Source: Pardosa pseudoannulata
Taxonomy: Eukaryota > Arthropoda > Arachnida > Araneae > Lycosidae
NCBI GenBank assembly: GCA_032207245.1
Contig: CM063499.1
Span: 86,134,466-86,198,465, forward strand
Reading direction: 5' to 3'
Length of the DNA stretch: 64,000 nucleotides
Shown piece after piece: positions 1 through 13,564 of this stretch (positions are counted from its first letter, which is position 1; each line of letters opens with the position of its first letter). The position numbers and the translations under genes were made by a program. The notes beneath the pieces are model-generated. The model was not told where the DNA came from, searched no databases, and saw only the letters and a list, made by a program, of their open reading frames with translations.

Positions 1-660
1 AGTATATCTAAGCATCTGTAATTCTAGTAAAATACGCTTTGGCTGAAAAATCCATTCTTATACATTAGCGAATCTAAGCCATATCTCAGATAAGCTGGGG
101 TGGCACATTATATAAATACCAATACATTGAGGCTTAATGTGTCATTAATGTCATTAGTCTATTACACATGAAATAGGTTAGGCACAAGGGAAGAGATATA
201 ATTGTGCAAAATGTGACACGTTAAAGCGAAAGGGCTTAATGCTTGCCTAAGTGATCGGTATCCACAGATTTAGTTTGTCACGTTCACTATTTGGTCCAAA
301 GTATATATAAGTATCTGTAATTCTAGTAAAACACGCTTTGGCTGAAAATTCCATACATTAGCCAATCTAAGCCGTGTCTCAGATAAGTTGGAATAGCACA
401 TTATATAAATATCAATACATTAAGGCTTAATGTGTCATTAATCTATTACACATGAAATAGGTTAGGCACAAGGAAAGGTGGCATAATTGTGAAAAATGTG
501 ACACGTTGTGAGCGAAAGGACTTAATGCATGCCTAATTCATTTATATCCACATTTTTTCTCTGTCACGTTCACTACTTGGTCTATAGTATACTAAAGCGT
601 ATGTAACTCTAGTAAAATACGCTTTGGCTGAAAATTTCATTCTTATACATTAGCCAGTAA
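1..660. repeat. ~290-bp direct repeat, about 2.2 copies
   Basis: The block starting with the motif AGCATCTGTAATTCTAG near position 10 recurs near 310 and again near 600, each time followed by CGCTTTGGCTGAAAA. Copies are diverged but collinear (period about 285-298 bp). The array runs off the left edge of the window, so its full size is unknown. No coding frame. Confidence 0.85.
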
Positions 661-1560
661 GTATTTATATATAATATAAGAACTACAATAATTTTGTGTG
701 CACTGAACATTTGTGTAACGACATGGAAAAAGTTTTTCTTAGTTTAAATGGGAGAGTTTTTGAATAAAAGATTTTACATTATACGTAGGGGTTGTTTTCT
801 TCCAGCAAATACAAAGATATTAACAGCTAAGTTTAATTATTTTGCTACCTGAAATCGCTGAACACTAAAATTAAAAACCGAAAGCAAACCTTAGTCCTGT
901 ACAACACCTTTGTCCCTTTACCCTTTGAAAGAAATGCGAAGTGATGTTTTGAATTTTAACAAAAAAAAAACTTTTTTGTGAAACTTATTTTGCGCGCTTG
1001 AAAGAATGTTTTTTTGGAAAAGCCATTTTTTGTCTTTTTTGATTGGCTGGTTTGCAGCCAAAAAATCAATGCAGTAGTGACTCACTTTTTGCTTTTTTGT
1101 TTTTTCTACGACTTTTTCATCGCTGTAGTCAAGCCGACAGGGCTGGAAGCGGAGTTCAAACTTCAAAGAGAAGATAGAGTAATTATATCAACAACTTGAT
1201 TTTGATTCTTTTCATTTTAGTTTTTTTTTTGCCATTTAAAGTTTTAAATCGCCAATCATTTTTTGCACCCTTAGCCTTTCGTTTTTCCACCCTTTATCCT
1301 CCTTGCTGCACTAACTGCATGCCTTTCAAAGACTTGAGACTTTACCATGCAATTCACGTTCAAAATTGACTTCAGAGTCAAGCTTGTTTTTCATACGTTC
1401 TTCAAACTGAATTCTTAACAACTTATCGGTGAATATTTTTTTTTTCTATTTGTAATCCTAAACCATCTATCCACAAGAATATATTATTGCATTGCTGTAA
1501 TTTTTCTTTTTGCCACATGAAATCAGTTACCAACTAGAGTACGTATTTGCTAAACTCCAA
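661..1560. other. Unassigned AT-rich DNA
   Basis: No gene or repeat recognised. Short open frames here contain poly-K/poly-F runs expected of AT-rich noncoding DNA. Confidence 0.5.
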
Positions 1561-2246
1561 TCCCCTATATAATAATAGCCTAAGGTGTCTGTCGGCAAAT
1601 TTTTGAAGCGGTTGTACCTGGAATGGATTCCTCGGCTAAGCAGGCGATTAAATTTATCAATTTATTCACGTAATAAATAGGTAAAAATAACATTTTTTTT
1701 CTAGCATTATGACGTCATTCCTTTAACCATCTCATATAATCATTTCTTGTTTTAAATTATTTAAATATCGCGTGCATTATTTTCATACGTTTTATCGCTG
1801 AACTTACATATTAAGCAAATAATTTTCTTTTATATTTGACTTAAATAATAGATTAAGTATATAAGTGATAATTTTAAATTCAATCATCGATTATTTTTTG
1901 TTGTAATGAAAATTTTATCATCGGTATTAACAATAAATTCTTTTCATATAAGTCGAGGACTACTAAATATCTAACTTTTAATTTATATATATTTGGAAAT
2001 TAAGAAGTTTGTTTGTTTGTTATACATAACCACATGGTTTGACTAAATGAATTCCATGTGATTCTAAACTGCATTACAGGATCGGGAGACTCTAGAGGAG
2101 TATGACGATAAATAAACTATTGAGAGTGAACCAGATAATTCTCAGCCAAAAAACAAACCATTTTATTACCTGCCTCATTGGGTACTTAACAGTTCTGGAA
2201 TATTAAAAATTTTACTGATCCCGTCATATGATGGGCTATATGCTAG
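1561..2246 (+). mobile_element. Non-autonomous Helitron, complete ends
   Basis: The left end is TCCCCTATATAATAATAG preceded by host A (1560). The right end is the palindrome CCGTCATATGATGGG (2221-2235, near-perfect stem) followed seven bases later by CTAG (2243-2246) and host T (2247). A 5' TC, a 3' hairpin plus CTAG, and insertion between A and T without target duplication are the Helitron hallmarks. The 686-bp length with no Rep/helicase frame makes it non-autonomous. The same two ends recur at 46020-47246, and the 3' end also at 45510. Confidence 0.85.
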
Positions 2247-2929
2247 TAACAAATAATTGCCTTTCTTGCTTTCTAACACAGAAATTAATCACAAATGAGA
2301 AAATTTACGGAACTAAAATCCAAATTCAAAACAATTTTCTATGAACGAACTCTGTTCTTCGATGTCGAAGTTCATGGGCTCAAATCCTAAAGGCGTAAAC
2401 ATTCGTAACTGTTCGAAAATGGCTTTAAGAAGTAAATAAGTTGTAAGCCCTTGTGTAGCAAAACACTATATAGCAGAGTTCCACATCCATTAAACAATTT
2501 TCTTTTTTCAAAACCCAAATAAATTGAACAAAAAAATAATTTATAGAACTTTCAAGAGTAAGTAACGGAATTAAAATTAACACATTCTTAAACTTGACGT
2601 TTAAAAAAACTGAAAAGCAATTTTAAGCACGAGTTCAAATTTAAGCACATGTTAGAAAACAATTTTTAACTACCCAGTGTTTATGTATACAAGTACGCAT
2701 TAAACTGCGTTAATTATGCTTTTACTAAAAATTTTCTAAATAAAAAAATTGAAACAAGCGAAAGCATAATTCAAATTATACAAATGAATTTTAAATACAA
2801 GAAAATTGTACCTTAATCATATATTCATCTATTTGAAGCTTAAAGTAGTGTAGCAAAAATGTAGAACAAAACTTCCTAAATTTTTGTTTAAGATGTGCAA
2901 TCAGTACTGCTACAAATCAATAATAAACG
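2247..2929. other. Unassigned AT-rich DNA
   Basis: No gene or clear repeat seen. The segment lies between the Helitron and the 107-bp array. Confidence 0.4.
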
Positions 2930-4995
2930 TTAATATATATCCTAGTTTGTGTCTGAACTTAGGCATTAGGCAAACTACCTTTTTAATTCATCTCCATATA
3001 AGGATGAGGTCTAAGCTATAACAGAAAGCTAATAAATCATAGTAACTATCCAAGTTGGTGTCTGAGCTTACACATTATACAAATTTCATTTCAATTTATC
3101 CCAATATAACGATGAGGTCTAAGTTAGTACAGAAAGCTAATAAATACTAATAACTATCCAAGTTTGTATCTGAGCTTATATATTATGGAAATTTCCATCT
3201 TAATTCCGATATAAGTATGAGGTATAAAATATTAAAGAAAGCTAATAAATGCTAATAACTATTCCAGTTTGTGCGCTAGCTTAGACGTAATGCAAACTTC
3301 CTCTTTAGTTTATCCCGATGGAAGGATGAGGTATAAGCTATTACAGAAAGCTAATAAATTCTAATAACTATCCAAGTTTGTACCTGAGTTTAGACATTAT
3401 GCAAATTTCCATCTTAATTTATCCCTATATTAGTATGAGGTATAAGCTACTAAAGAAATCTAATAAATGCTAATAACTATTCCAGTTTGTGCCCGAGCTT
3501 AGACATAATGCAAACTTTCTTTTAAGTTTATCCCGATAGAAGGATGGGATATAAGCTATTATAGAAAGCTAATAAATGCTATTAGCTATCCAAATTGGTA
3601 TCTGAGCTTAGACATTATGCAAATTTCATTTCAATTTATCCCGATATAAGTATGATGTCTAAGCTATTACAGAAAGCTAATAAATGCTAGTAACTATCCA
3701 AAGTGGTTTCTGAGCTTAGACATTATAATAATTACCATCTTAATTTATCCAGGTAAAAAGATGAGGTCTAAGCTATTACAGAAAGCTAATAAATGCTAAT
3801 AACTATGCAACTTTGTACCTGCACTTAGACATTATGCAAACTTCTTTTTAAATTTATCCCGATATAAGGATGAGGTCTAAGCTATAACAGAAAGCTAATA
3901 AATGCTAGTAACTATCTAAGTTGGTATCTGGGCTTAGACATAATACAAATTTCCATCTTAATTTATCCTGATATAAGTATGAGATCTAAGCAGTTACAGA
4001 AAGCTAATAAATGTAAGTAACTATCCAAGTTGGTGTCTGAAATTAGACATTATACAAATTTCTATCTTAATTTATCCCGATATAAGTATGAGGTATAAGC
4101 TATTAAAGAAAGCTAATAAAAGCTAATAACTATCCTGGTTTGTGCCTGAGCTTAGACATTATGCAAATTTTCATCTTAATTTATCCCGATATATGTACGA
4201 GGTATAAGTTATTACAGAAAGCTAATAAATGCTAATAACTATCCAAGTTGGTGTCTGAGATTAGACATTATGAAAATTTCATTTCAATTTATCTTGATAG
4301 AAGGATGAAATCTAAGTTATTAAAGAAAGCTAATAAATGCTAATAACTATCTTAGTTTGTGCCTGAGCTTAGACATAAGGCAAACTTCCTTTTTAGTTTG
4401 TCCCGATAGAAAGATGAGGTCTAAGCTATTCCAAAAAGCTAATAAATGCTAATAACTATCCAAGTTTGTAGCTGAGTTTAGACATTATAGAAATTTTATT
4501 TCAATTTATTCCAATATAAGGATAAGGTCTAAGCTAAGACAGAATGCTAATAAATGATAATAACTATCCAAGTTGGTGTCAGAGCTTAGAAATTATACAA
4601 ATTTCCATCTTAATTTATCCCGATATAAAGATGAGGTCTAAGCTATTACAGAAAGCTAATAAATACTAAGAACTATCGAAGTTGGTGTTTGAGCTTAGAC
4701 ATTATGCAAATTACATTTCAATTTATCCCTTTATAAGTATGAGATCTAAACTATTACAGAAAGCTAATAAATGCTAGTAATTATCCAAGTTGGTGTCTGA
4801 GCTTAGACATTACACAAATTACATTTCAATTTATTCCGATATAAGGATGAGGTCTAAGCTATCATAGAAAGCTAAGAAATGCTAATAACTATCCAAGTTT
4901 GTGACTGAGCTTAGACATTATGCAAATTTCATTTCAATTTATCCCGATATAAGGATGAGGTCTAAGCTATTACAGAAAGCTAATAAATGCTATTT
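2930..4995. repeat. 107-bp tandem array, about 19 copies
   Basis: Units begin near AACTATCCAAGTT and recur roughly every 105-109 bp (for example 3152, 3257, 3366, 3475). Each unit carries the inverted pair AGCTTAGAC and GTCTAAGCT about 55 bases apart, so every unit could form a stem. Units differ by scattered substitutions, which indicates an old array. No long open frame is present. Confidence 0.9.
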
Positions 4996-6204
4996 ATTTC
5001 TTCTAAAATATATTTAAATAATGTAACGTAGTACGATTGCTTTAAATTCATAAAAAATTGAAACCATTAACTAAATCAGCGAAAAATTACAGCTTTCACA
5101 TGCAAACATTTTTTTTTTCAAACATATCAATGTGTTCATAATAAATTTTCTTGTTTTGCATAGGTGAAGTTTCAATCTGTATTTGCACCGACATATAGAT
5201 GCTCTACACAAAGCATGTTCTTTTTTTCGTTTGTACACGCGGTTATTTTTTTAAATCTTTTTTTTTTCATGCACATTTTGTTACGCGTTGCACAATTGGT
5301 CGGCGGTGGTTTTTTCTGACGTCAAAATCATGTGCTGAATGTTTTTGGTATTTTTTTTTAAAGTCCGTAACAGCACATTCAGTTCAATTTTTATTGAATC
5401 TGGCAAAAAAAAACGCTTCAACTAAAAACAGCACTTTCTTCCACTGCATGGCATTTATGAGAACTTAAATTTAAAAAAAGAAAAAGCCTGTGATTAATGA
5501 AAAATGGTAATTTTTTAGAAATTTTTGGTGTCTAAAAACAGAAATCTTTTCGTAGGGGAAAATTTGAGTTTGATAATTTCTGTGTTCAGTACAGTTAATC
5601 ACTTTTATCTGATTGTATTTTTTTTAGATTCGGCTGATTGATAGTCTCCAAGTTGAATCTGTATATTTCATGCGGTTGCCGTTAGTGGCAGTTTGACTGG
5701 TCAGCCAAAAACCACCTATTGAGACCTACAATACAGTTTTATTTCTTCGCCGACGCATGTACATTTTGTTGTTATTAATCATTATTAATGATTATTAAAA
5801 TTATTTTTTGCTTTTAAATAAAACTGAAATTTTGAGAAAACATTTTTGAGCGGGTATTTTTTTTACTTTTTTGCCCCATGCAGCATGTGGAGAGGTTATT
5901 CAACCCTCGGATGGGCTGATCAGGTTGGTTTTACTCAACACTCCTATTATAATCCCAGCAAAGGATGAGAGAAACCACATTTCACCACACACTTGTTCTG
6001 CATTTCACCGTGTTAAGGCACTGCATTTGTTTGGTTCTATCACCATTTGTTTATTTCACACGATAACTGATTGGCGTCCTTAACAGAAAAAGGGGGGGCA
6101 TCCACAATATTAATTTGAGTTGCTCCTTTGCATATAAACCTCAATTTTTGCACGACCCATTTTTACAAGCCTAAACCAACTATCAGTATTCATGCTTTTC
6201 GAGT
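4996..6204. other. Unassigned DNA
   Basis: AT-rich with T-tracts. Small open frames near 5199-5468 and 5871-6083 show no recognisable motifs. Nothing else supported. Confidence 0.4.
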
Positions 6205-6800
6205 GACGTGTTAATAAGTCTATGAAAGAGGACTAGCAGTGAACTTTTTCTTTGAACGGCGTCAGTCCCTCGGGACTGACAGTGAACTTTCTTTGAACAA
6301 CATCAGTCCCTGAGGAATGACAGTGAACTTTTCTTTGAACAATATCAGTCCCTGAGTATGACAGTGAACTTTTCTTTGAACAACGTCAGTCCCTCAGGAC
6401 TGACAGTGAAATTTTTTTGAACGACGTCAGTCCCTGAGGAATGACAGTGAACATTTCTTTGAAAAACATCAGTCCCTGAGGACTGACAGTGAACTTTTCT
6501 TTGAACAACATCAGTCCCTGAGGACTGACAGTGAACTTTTCTTTGAACAACATCAGTCCCTGAGGAATGAAAATGAACTTTTCTTTGAACAGCATCAGTC
6601 CCTGACGAATGACAGTGAACTTTTCTTTGAACGACATCAGTTCCTGATGACTGACAGTGAACATTTCTTTGAACGACGTCAGTCCGTGGGGAATGAAGGT
6701 GTACATTTTCTTTGAACAACGTTTTCAGTAAACTTTCCATTCAAAGTTCCGTTGTCAGTCCCCAGGAACAAACGTCTAAAGAATAGAAAATTCACTGTCA
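6205..6800. repeat. 42-bp hairpin minisatellite, about 13 copies
   Basis: The unit is CAGTGAACTTTTCTTTGAAC followed by a spacer and TCAGTCCCTGAGGACTGA. The last part is a perfect 7-bp stem (TCAGTCC/GGACTGA) with loop CTGA. Because 42 is a multiple of three, two minus-strand frames stay open (6345-6740 and 6386-6706). These give 14-residue peptide repeats but no recognised domain, so they are most likely by-products of the period. Confidence 0.9.
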
Positions 6801-8825
6801 GTACCGAGGGACTGAGTAGCATACAGCATGTTAAACAATGGAATGCTTCTCAAAAACCTGATATCACTCAAAGCACGCCAAACCAATTTTAGCGGGGTAT
6901 AAAATAGCACTAAAATATTTGAGGGGTTTTTTAATAATGTTGCTGTTAAAAATTAATTTATTTAGACAAATTTTTGAGAAAATAAACTGTAATGTTTAAC
7001 TCCTTTATGAAACAAAACGAAAATAGCTTATTTACTCTGATTTGGGATGTTGATACACTTCCCATGCGAGTGCTTCCAAATTTACAAAAGTAAAATTCAT
7101 GCAGGTCCTTATTTCTCTTTAAGTTACTTTATTTTCAAGAGTAAAAACTATTAAAATAGGATAAAAGGCAAGAAAATCTAAGGAAAGCAATTTTAAACTA
7201 AGCACTACATTTAAACCATTCCAAAAGAAAACATTAAAATTATTTGCAAATATTTCCAGGTAAAAATATTGATAAAGAAATAAAACCTAGAAACATAATT
7301 ACTACAACCACCTTTCTAAGATATTTTTTAGTTTCAGCTGGGAGAACAGATTTTTCCTTATAGAAATAAAAGGTCATTATTTTTTTTTATACATGAAAGC
7401 CTTTAATGATTTTCAGAAGCCCATGCAAAGTTGGATATTAAATAATATGACTATGTAAAGAAAATTTTAATACAAGTAGAGTTTTGTTTTATTTTGCATT
7501 TACCCTAGAACGCTATTGTTTTGTAATTCTTATAGTAAACTATTGAATAAATAATATTTTTTTAATGGTATAGTATGCACTATATGTCTTTCTTTGCTGT
7601 AAAATAGAATTTTAAAACATTGTTTTGTGGACAAAGCAATAGTAAGAATATCCGACTAAAAGCTGGATAGAATTCTAGGGTTAAAATGTGAGATTAACCT
7701 TTAAGGTAAATTCAGATATTGTTCTTATAAAACAATAAAATCCCCCATGTTCACCCATGGTAATCACCATGGTAACCACCCATGGTAATCACCCATGGTA
7801 TGAAATTTTTACTTTATAATTTTTTTACATATTTAGTTCTATATTTTACTTAATATTCATTGATAAAGTTAACCGGAATAAATATTTAAAATATTGGTAT
7901 TTCTACGAATTGGCAACACCATAATTGTTTATACATAAAATATATAACGGTGTGTTCTAATAAAATAGAAGCATGATTTTACTCAAATGATATTTAGATA
8001 AGGTTCACAAAATGTTGCTAGGACATCTCTATTAAATTTCATATTTTATAATTAAATTAAAAGAACCTGGATGAATTGAAAACCAAATCTTTGTACTATT
8101 TTTCTTACATTTTTTAAAAAATTTCGTATTGTTTTTTTCAAGCATTGATTCTATTACACAGTAATCTGTATGATTCTAAAGATGTCTTTTTTCACCGTAA
8201 TGAAAAAGGGCAGAAATTCAGGATTTATGTTCAAAGTAAGTGGTACTGTGGTTTCTTTTGCACTTTGTTCAGTTGTATAAGTAATTTGATCCCCATGACA
8301 AAATGTAGAATAATTCTGTATTAATTGGTTTTTGTAATTATTTATTCCCACTTGTTCTGTATTATGTAACCCCCCTTATGTGTTTGAAGTAGTTTTTTAT
8401 GTGCTGAAGGGCAAGGTGGATCCATTTTCTAATATAGAATTTTTCATGAATTTGATCTGTTAAAATATGTTGTTAAATTTGTTGAATTAGTTTAGAATAA
8501 TTTAAAGTTGTCTTAGGTGTTATTATTACGACTGCAAAACTTCAATCACGATTTTTTTAGTAATTTTCATTTTGTTATCTGAAAAATATCTACTACAACC
8601 CACATTTAGAAAATTTTAAAAATATTCAGGGACATTTATACAAAATATTCAGTCATATTTTCGAATGAAACCATTACTAGTGTAAGAAATAAATACACCC
8701 TAGACTCTTCATTTGGCAAAGTTAATAACCTACTACATTTCCTACAGATATTTTTCATACTTTTTGTGCATGAAGTATGTTAATGTATGTTTAACTTCTT
8801 ATTCTAATCAATATTTTTCATACTT
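6801..8825. other. Unassigned AT-rich DNA
   Basis: No gene recognised. The only structured piece is the CCATGG cluster at 7745-7802, listed separately. Confidence 0.4.
7745..7802. repeat. CCATGG palindrome cluster
   Basis: Four CCATGG palindromes in under 60 bases, in the pattern ACCCATGGTAATCACC repeated with small variations. The stretch can pair with itself in several registers. Confidence 0.75.
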
Positions 8826-11800
8826 AACCTTTAACTTTTCCTAGCTCATATTGTGAGATCAAACTATCTCCAGTTGGTCGTTTCATTTAGTTTGAAACTA
8901 GCTTGAAAATTGGCCAGGAATCTCGCTAGCACACTGTAGAAATGTCATCAATATTCTGCAAAGTTTACCTTTAACTGCTTTGGGCACATTTTGTGAGATA
9001 AAACTATCTCTAATTAATTTCAATTACTTTTTAACTAGCTTGAAACTTGGTAAGGGATCTTGCTAGCCCAGTGTAGAAATCTTAACAGTATTCTGCAAAG
9101 TTTACATTTACTTCGGGTGCATTTTGTGAGATCAAACTATCTCCATTTGTTCATCTCAATTTTTGACTAACTTGAAGATTGGTAAAGTATCTTGCTAGCA
9201 CATTGTAAAAATCTTCTTAATATTCTGCATAGTTTACCTTTAACTGCTTCAGACGCATTTTGTAGGATCAAACTATCTCCAGCTTAACAATTGGCAAGAT
9301 ATCTTGCTATCACACTGTAGAAATCTTATAAATATTCTGCATAGTTTACCTTTAACTTCCTCGGGCACATTTTGTAGGATCAAACTATCTCCAACTGATC
9401 GTTTAAGTTTTAACTAGCTTGAAGATTGGTAAGCAATCTTACTAGCGCACGGTAGAAATCTCATCAATATTCTGCATAGTTTACCTTTAACTGCTTTGGG
9501 CGCATTTTGTAGGATCAAACTATCTCCAATTGTTCGTCTCAACTTTTAACTAGCTTGAAAGGGAGTAAGGTATCTTGCTATCACACTGTAGAAATCTTAA
9601 CAATATTCTGCATAGTTTACCTTTAACTACCTCGGGCACATTTTGTAGGATCAAACTATCTTCAATTGTTCGTTTCAATTAATTTTTAACTAGCTTGAAA
9701 ATTGGTAAGCAATCTTACTAGCACACTGTAGAAATCTCATCAATATTCTGCTAATTTACCTTTAACTCCTTTGGGTTCATTTTGTGAGATCAAACTATCT
9801 TTAATTCTACATTTCAATTAATGTTTAACAAGCTTGAAACTTGGTAAGCAATCTTACTAGCTCTCTGTAGAAATCTCATCAATATTCTGCATAGTTTACC
9901 TTTAACTGCTTCGGGCGCATTTTGTAGGATCAAACTATCTCCAATTATTCGTCTCAATTTTTAACTAGCTTGAAAACTGGTAATGTATCTTGCTAGCGCA
10001 CTGTAGAAATCTTATCAATGTTCTTCATAGTTTACTTTTAACTGCTTTGGGCACATTTTGTAAGACCAAACTATCTCCAGCTTGAAAATTGGCAAGATAT
10101 CTTGCAAGTACACTGTAGAAATCTCATCAATATTCTGCATAGTTTACCCGTAACTACTTCAGGCTTATTTTGTAGGATCACACTATCTCCAATTTTTCGT
10201 CTCAATTTTTAACTAGGTTGAAACTTGGTAAGGGTTCTTGCCAGCACACTGTAGAAATTTCATCAATTTTCTGCATAGTTTATCTTTAACTGCTTCGGGC
10301 ACATTTTGTAGGATCAAACTATCTTCAATTGTTCGTTTCAATTAATTTTTAACTAACTTGAAAATTGGTAAGCAATCTTACTAGCACACTGTAGAAATCT
10401 CATCAATATTCTGCTAATTTACCTTTAACTACTTTGGGTTCGTTTTGTGAGATCAAACTATCTCTAATTGTACGTTTCAATTCATTTTTAACTAGCTTGA
10501 AACTTATTAAGGGATCTTGCTAGCACACTGTAGAAAGTTCGTCAATTTTCTGCATAATTTACCTTTAACTGCTTCGGGCACATTTTGTAGGATCAAACTA
10601 TCTCCAATTGTTCGTCTCAATTTTTAACTAGCTTGAGAATTAGTAAGATATCTTCCTAAAACACTGTAGAAATTTTATCAATATTGTGCAGAGTTTACCT
10701 TTAACTGCTTTGGGCACATTTTGTAGGATCAAACTATCTCCAGCTTGAAAACTGGCAAGGTATCTTGCAAGTAGCACTGTAGAAATCTCATCAATATTCT
10801 TCATAGTTTACCGTAACTACTTCAGGGGCATTTTGTAGGATCAAACTATCTCCAATTGTTCGTCTCAATTTTTAACTAGCTTGAGAATTAGTAAGATATC
10901 TTCCTAAAACACTGTAGAAATTTTATCAATATTGTGCAGAGTTTACCTTTAACTGCTTTGGGCACATTTTGTGAGATCAAACTATCTCTAATTGTACGTT
11001 TCAATTATCTTTTAACTAGTTTGAAAATGGATAAGGTATCTTGCTAGCACACTGTAGAAATCTCATCAATATTCTGCTAATTTACCTTTAACTACTTTGG
11101 GTTCGTTTTGTGAGATCAAACTATCTCTAATTGTACGTTTCAATTCATTTTTAACTAGCTTGAAACTTATTAAGGGATCTTGCTAGCACACTGTAGAAAG
11201 TTCATCAATTTTCTGCATAGTTTACCTTTAACTGCTTCGGGCACATTTTGTAGGATCAAACTATCTCCAATTGTTCGTCTCAATTTTTAACTAGCTTGAG
11301 AATTAGTAAGATATCTTCCTAAAACACTGTAGAAATTTTATCAATATTCTGCATAGTTTACCTTTATCTGATTTGGGTGCATTTTGTAGGATCAAACTAT
11401 CTCCAGCTTGAAAACTGGCAAGGTATCTTGCTAGCACCTTATAGAAATCTCAACAATATTGTGCAGAGTTTACCTTTAACTACTTCGGGTGCATTTTGTA
11501 AGATCAAACTATCTCCAATTGTTCGTCTCAATTTTTAACTAGCTTGAAAATTGGTAAGGGATATTGCTAGCTCACTGTAGAAATCTCATCAGTATTTGGC
11601 ATAGTTTACCTTTAACTGCTTCGGGCTTATTTTATATGATCAGAATATCTCTAATTGTACGCTTCAATTAGTTTTTAACTAGCTTGCAAATTGCTAAGCG
11701 ATCTTACTGGTACACTGTAGAAATCTCATCAATATTCTGCTAATTTACCTTTAACTACTTTGGGTTCATTTTGTGAGATCAAACTATCTCTAATTGTACG

Positions 11801-12722
11801 TTTCAATTCATTTTTAACTAGCTTGAAACTTGGTAAGGGATCTTGTTAGCACACTGTAAAAATTTCATCAATTTTCTGCATATTTTACCTTTAACTGCTT
11901 CGGGCACATTTTGTAGGATCAAACTATCTCCAATTTTTCATCTCAATTTTTAACTAGCTTGAAAACTGATAAGGCATATTGCTAGCATACTATAGAAATC
12001 TTATCAATAATCTGCATAGTTTACCTTTAACTGCTTTGGGCACATTTTGTAGGATCAAACTATCTCCAATTGTTCGTTTCAATTAATTTTTAACTAGATT
12101 GAAAATTGGTAAGCGATCTTGCTAGCACACTGTAGAAATCTCATCAATATTCTACAAAGTTTACCTTTAACTGCTTTGGGCACAATTTGTGAGATCAAAC
12201 TATCTCCAACTGTACGTTTCAATTAATTTGAAACTAGCTTTAAAATGGATAAGGTATTTTGCTAGCACAATGTAGAAATGTCATCAATTATCTGCATAGT
12301 TTACCTTTAACTGCTTTGGACAAATTTTGTAGGATCAGACGATCTCCAATTGTACGTTTCAACTAATTTTTAATTAGCTTGAAACTTCGTAAGGGATCTT
12401 ACTAGGACACTGTAGAAATCTCATCAATATTCTCCTAGTTTACCTTTAACTACTTCGGGCTTATATCGTGAGATCAAACTATCTCTAATTCTTCGTTTCA
12501 TTTATTTTTAACTAGCTTGAAACTTGGTAAGGAATCTTTCTAGGACACTGTAGAAGTCTTATCATTATTCTACTAGTTTACGCACTGCTTTTGATACGTC
12601 ATTGTTAGTTAATTCTTCGGGCCTACTTCGTGAGATCGAACTATCTCTAATTCTTCGTTTCAATTAATTTTTAACTTGCTTGAAACTTGGTAAAGGATTT
12701 TGATAGCATACTGTAGAAAGAT
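8826..12722. repeat. ~137-bp tandem array with higher-order repeats, about 28 copies
   Basis: Unit landmarks are GATCAAACTATCTCCAATTG, TTTTTAACTAGCTTGAAA, CACTGTAGAAATCTCATCAA and GTTTACCTTTAACTGCTT. Shorter units (near 9280, 10080, 10740 and 11400) lack the middle section. Some variants recur as blocks: a variant with TTCCTAAAACACTGTAG appears near 10650, 10890 and 11310. A multi-unit block near 10440 repeats about 660 bp later near 11100. This is the signature of block-wise unequal exchange. Confidence 0.92.
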
Positions 12723-13564
12723 ACTGAGAAATCCTACGCACCAAATCATAACTTAACTTGCTCAGTATCTTGAGTTAGGATTTAGAGATAATTAAATCGG
12801 TAGTACTCTATTGTTAATGATCTAGGTACTTATATACTTCAGTTATTTTATATTATATATACATTTTATATACTTCCAAGTATTATATATACTTTTAAAT
12901 ACAATACATTTAACCCAAAATTGCTCATGCTTTTGATACGTCATTACTTGAGAAGAGTTGAGAACACTCCTAACTTAAAGCATTTATTTCATAACAAAAG
13001 ATATTTTTCTTGAGTTAATTGTCATAGATCTTTTTTAAAGCAATATTATGCCAAGTTGTAGGAGATGTTAAAAAAGGAGATTAAAACGCAATCATACAAC
13101 ATAATAGATAGAAAGCTGAGAACTGGGTTTGAGAAACTCAATAAAATTAGACACAAAGATATACATGAGCGAAGACTTACCATTTGGCGATCATTTATTT
13201 TAAACACTTCATTTAAAATGGTAACGTTTTTATAATTTGTAAGTCAGCGTGACTTTTAATTACTTATGAGATCGGCTGCACCAACGAGGACCATCTACCT
13301 TAAAACAAAGGTTTAAGATGTTTTGGATGTCCCCGGATGTACAATCCACAGCAGTTCATAATATACAATGCAGTATAAATACAGTAAAAATATTACAAAG
13401 CAACACATACAAATAAAAAACAGACAAAATAACACTGGAAGTACAAAAAAAGTAATAATAACATAATTTAAAAAAAATTAAATTAAAATAAAAAAAATTA
13501 ATGATAATAATTACAAGATAATTGCATGAAAATAAATACAATAGCGCGGTACAGTGAAAGTTAT
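12723..13564. other. Unassigned AT-rich DNA
   Basis: No gene or clear repeat recognised between the array and the LINE fragment. Confidence 0.4.

Noticed and set aside
6345..6740. 131-codon minus-strand repeat protein
   Set aside because: Two overlapping frames are equally open because the unit is 42 bp; no evidence for one real frame.
2930..12722. CRISPR-like arrays
   Set aside because: Direct tandem units with no unique spacers, in an animal genome; these are satellites.
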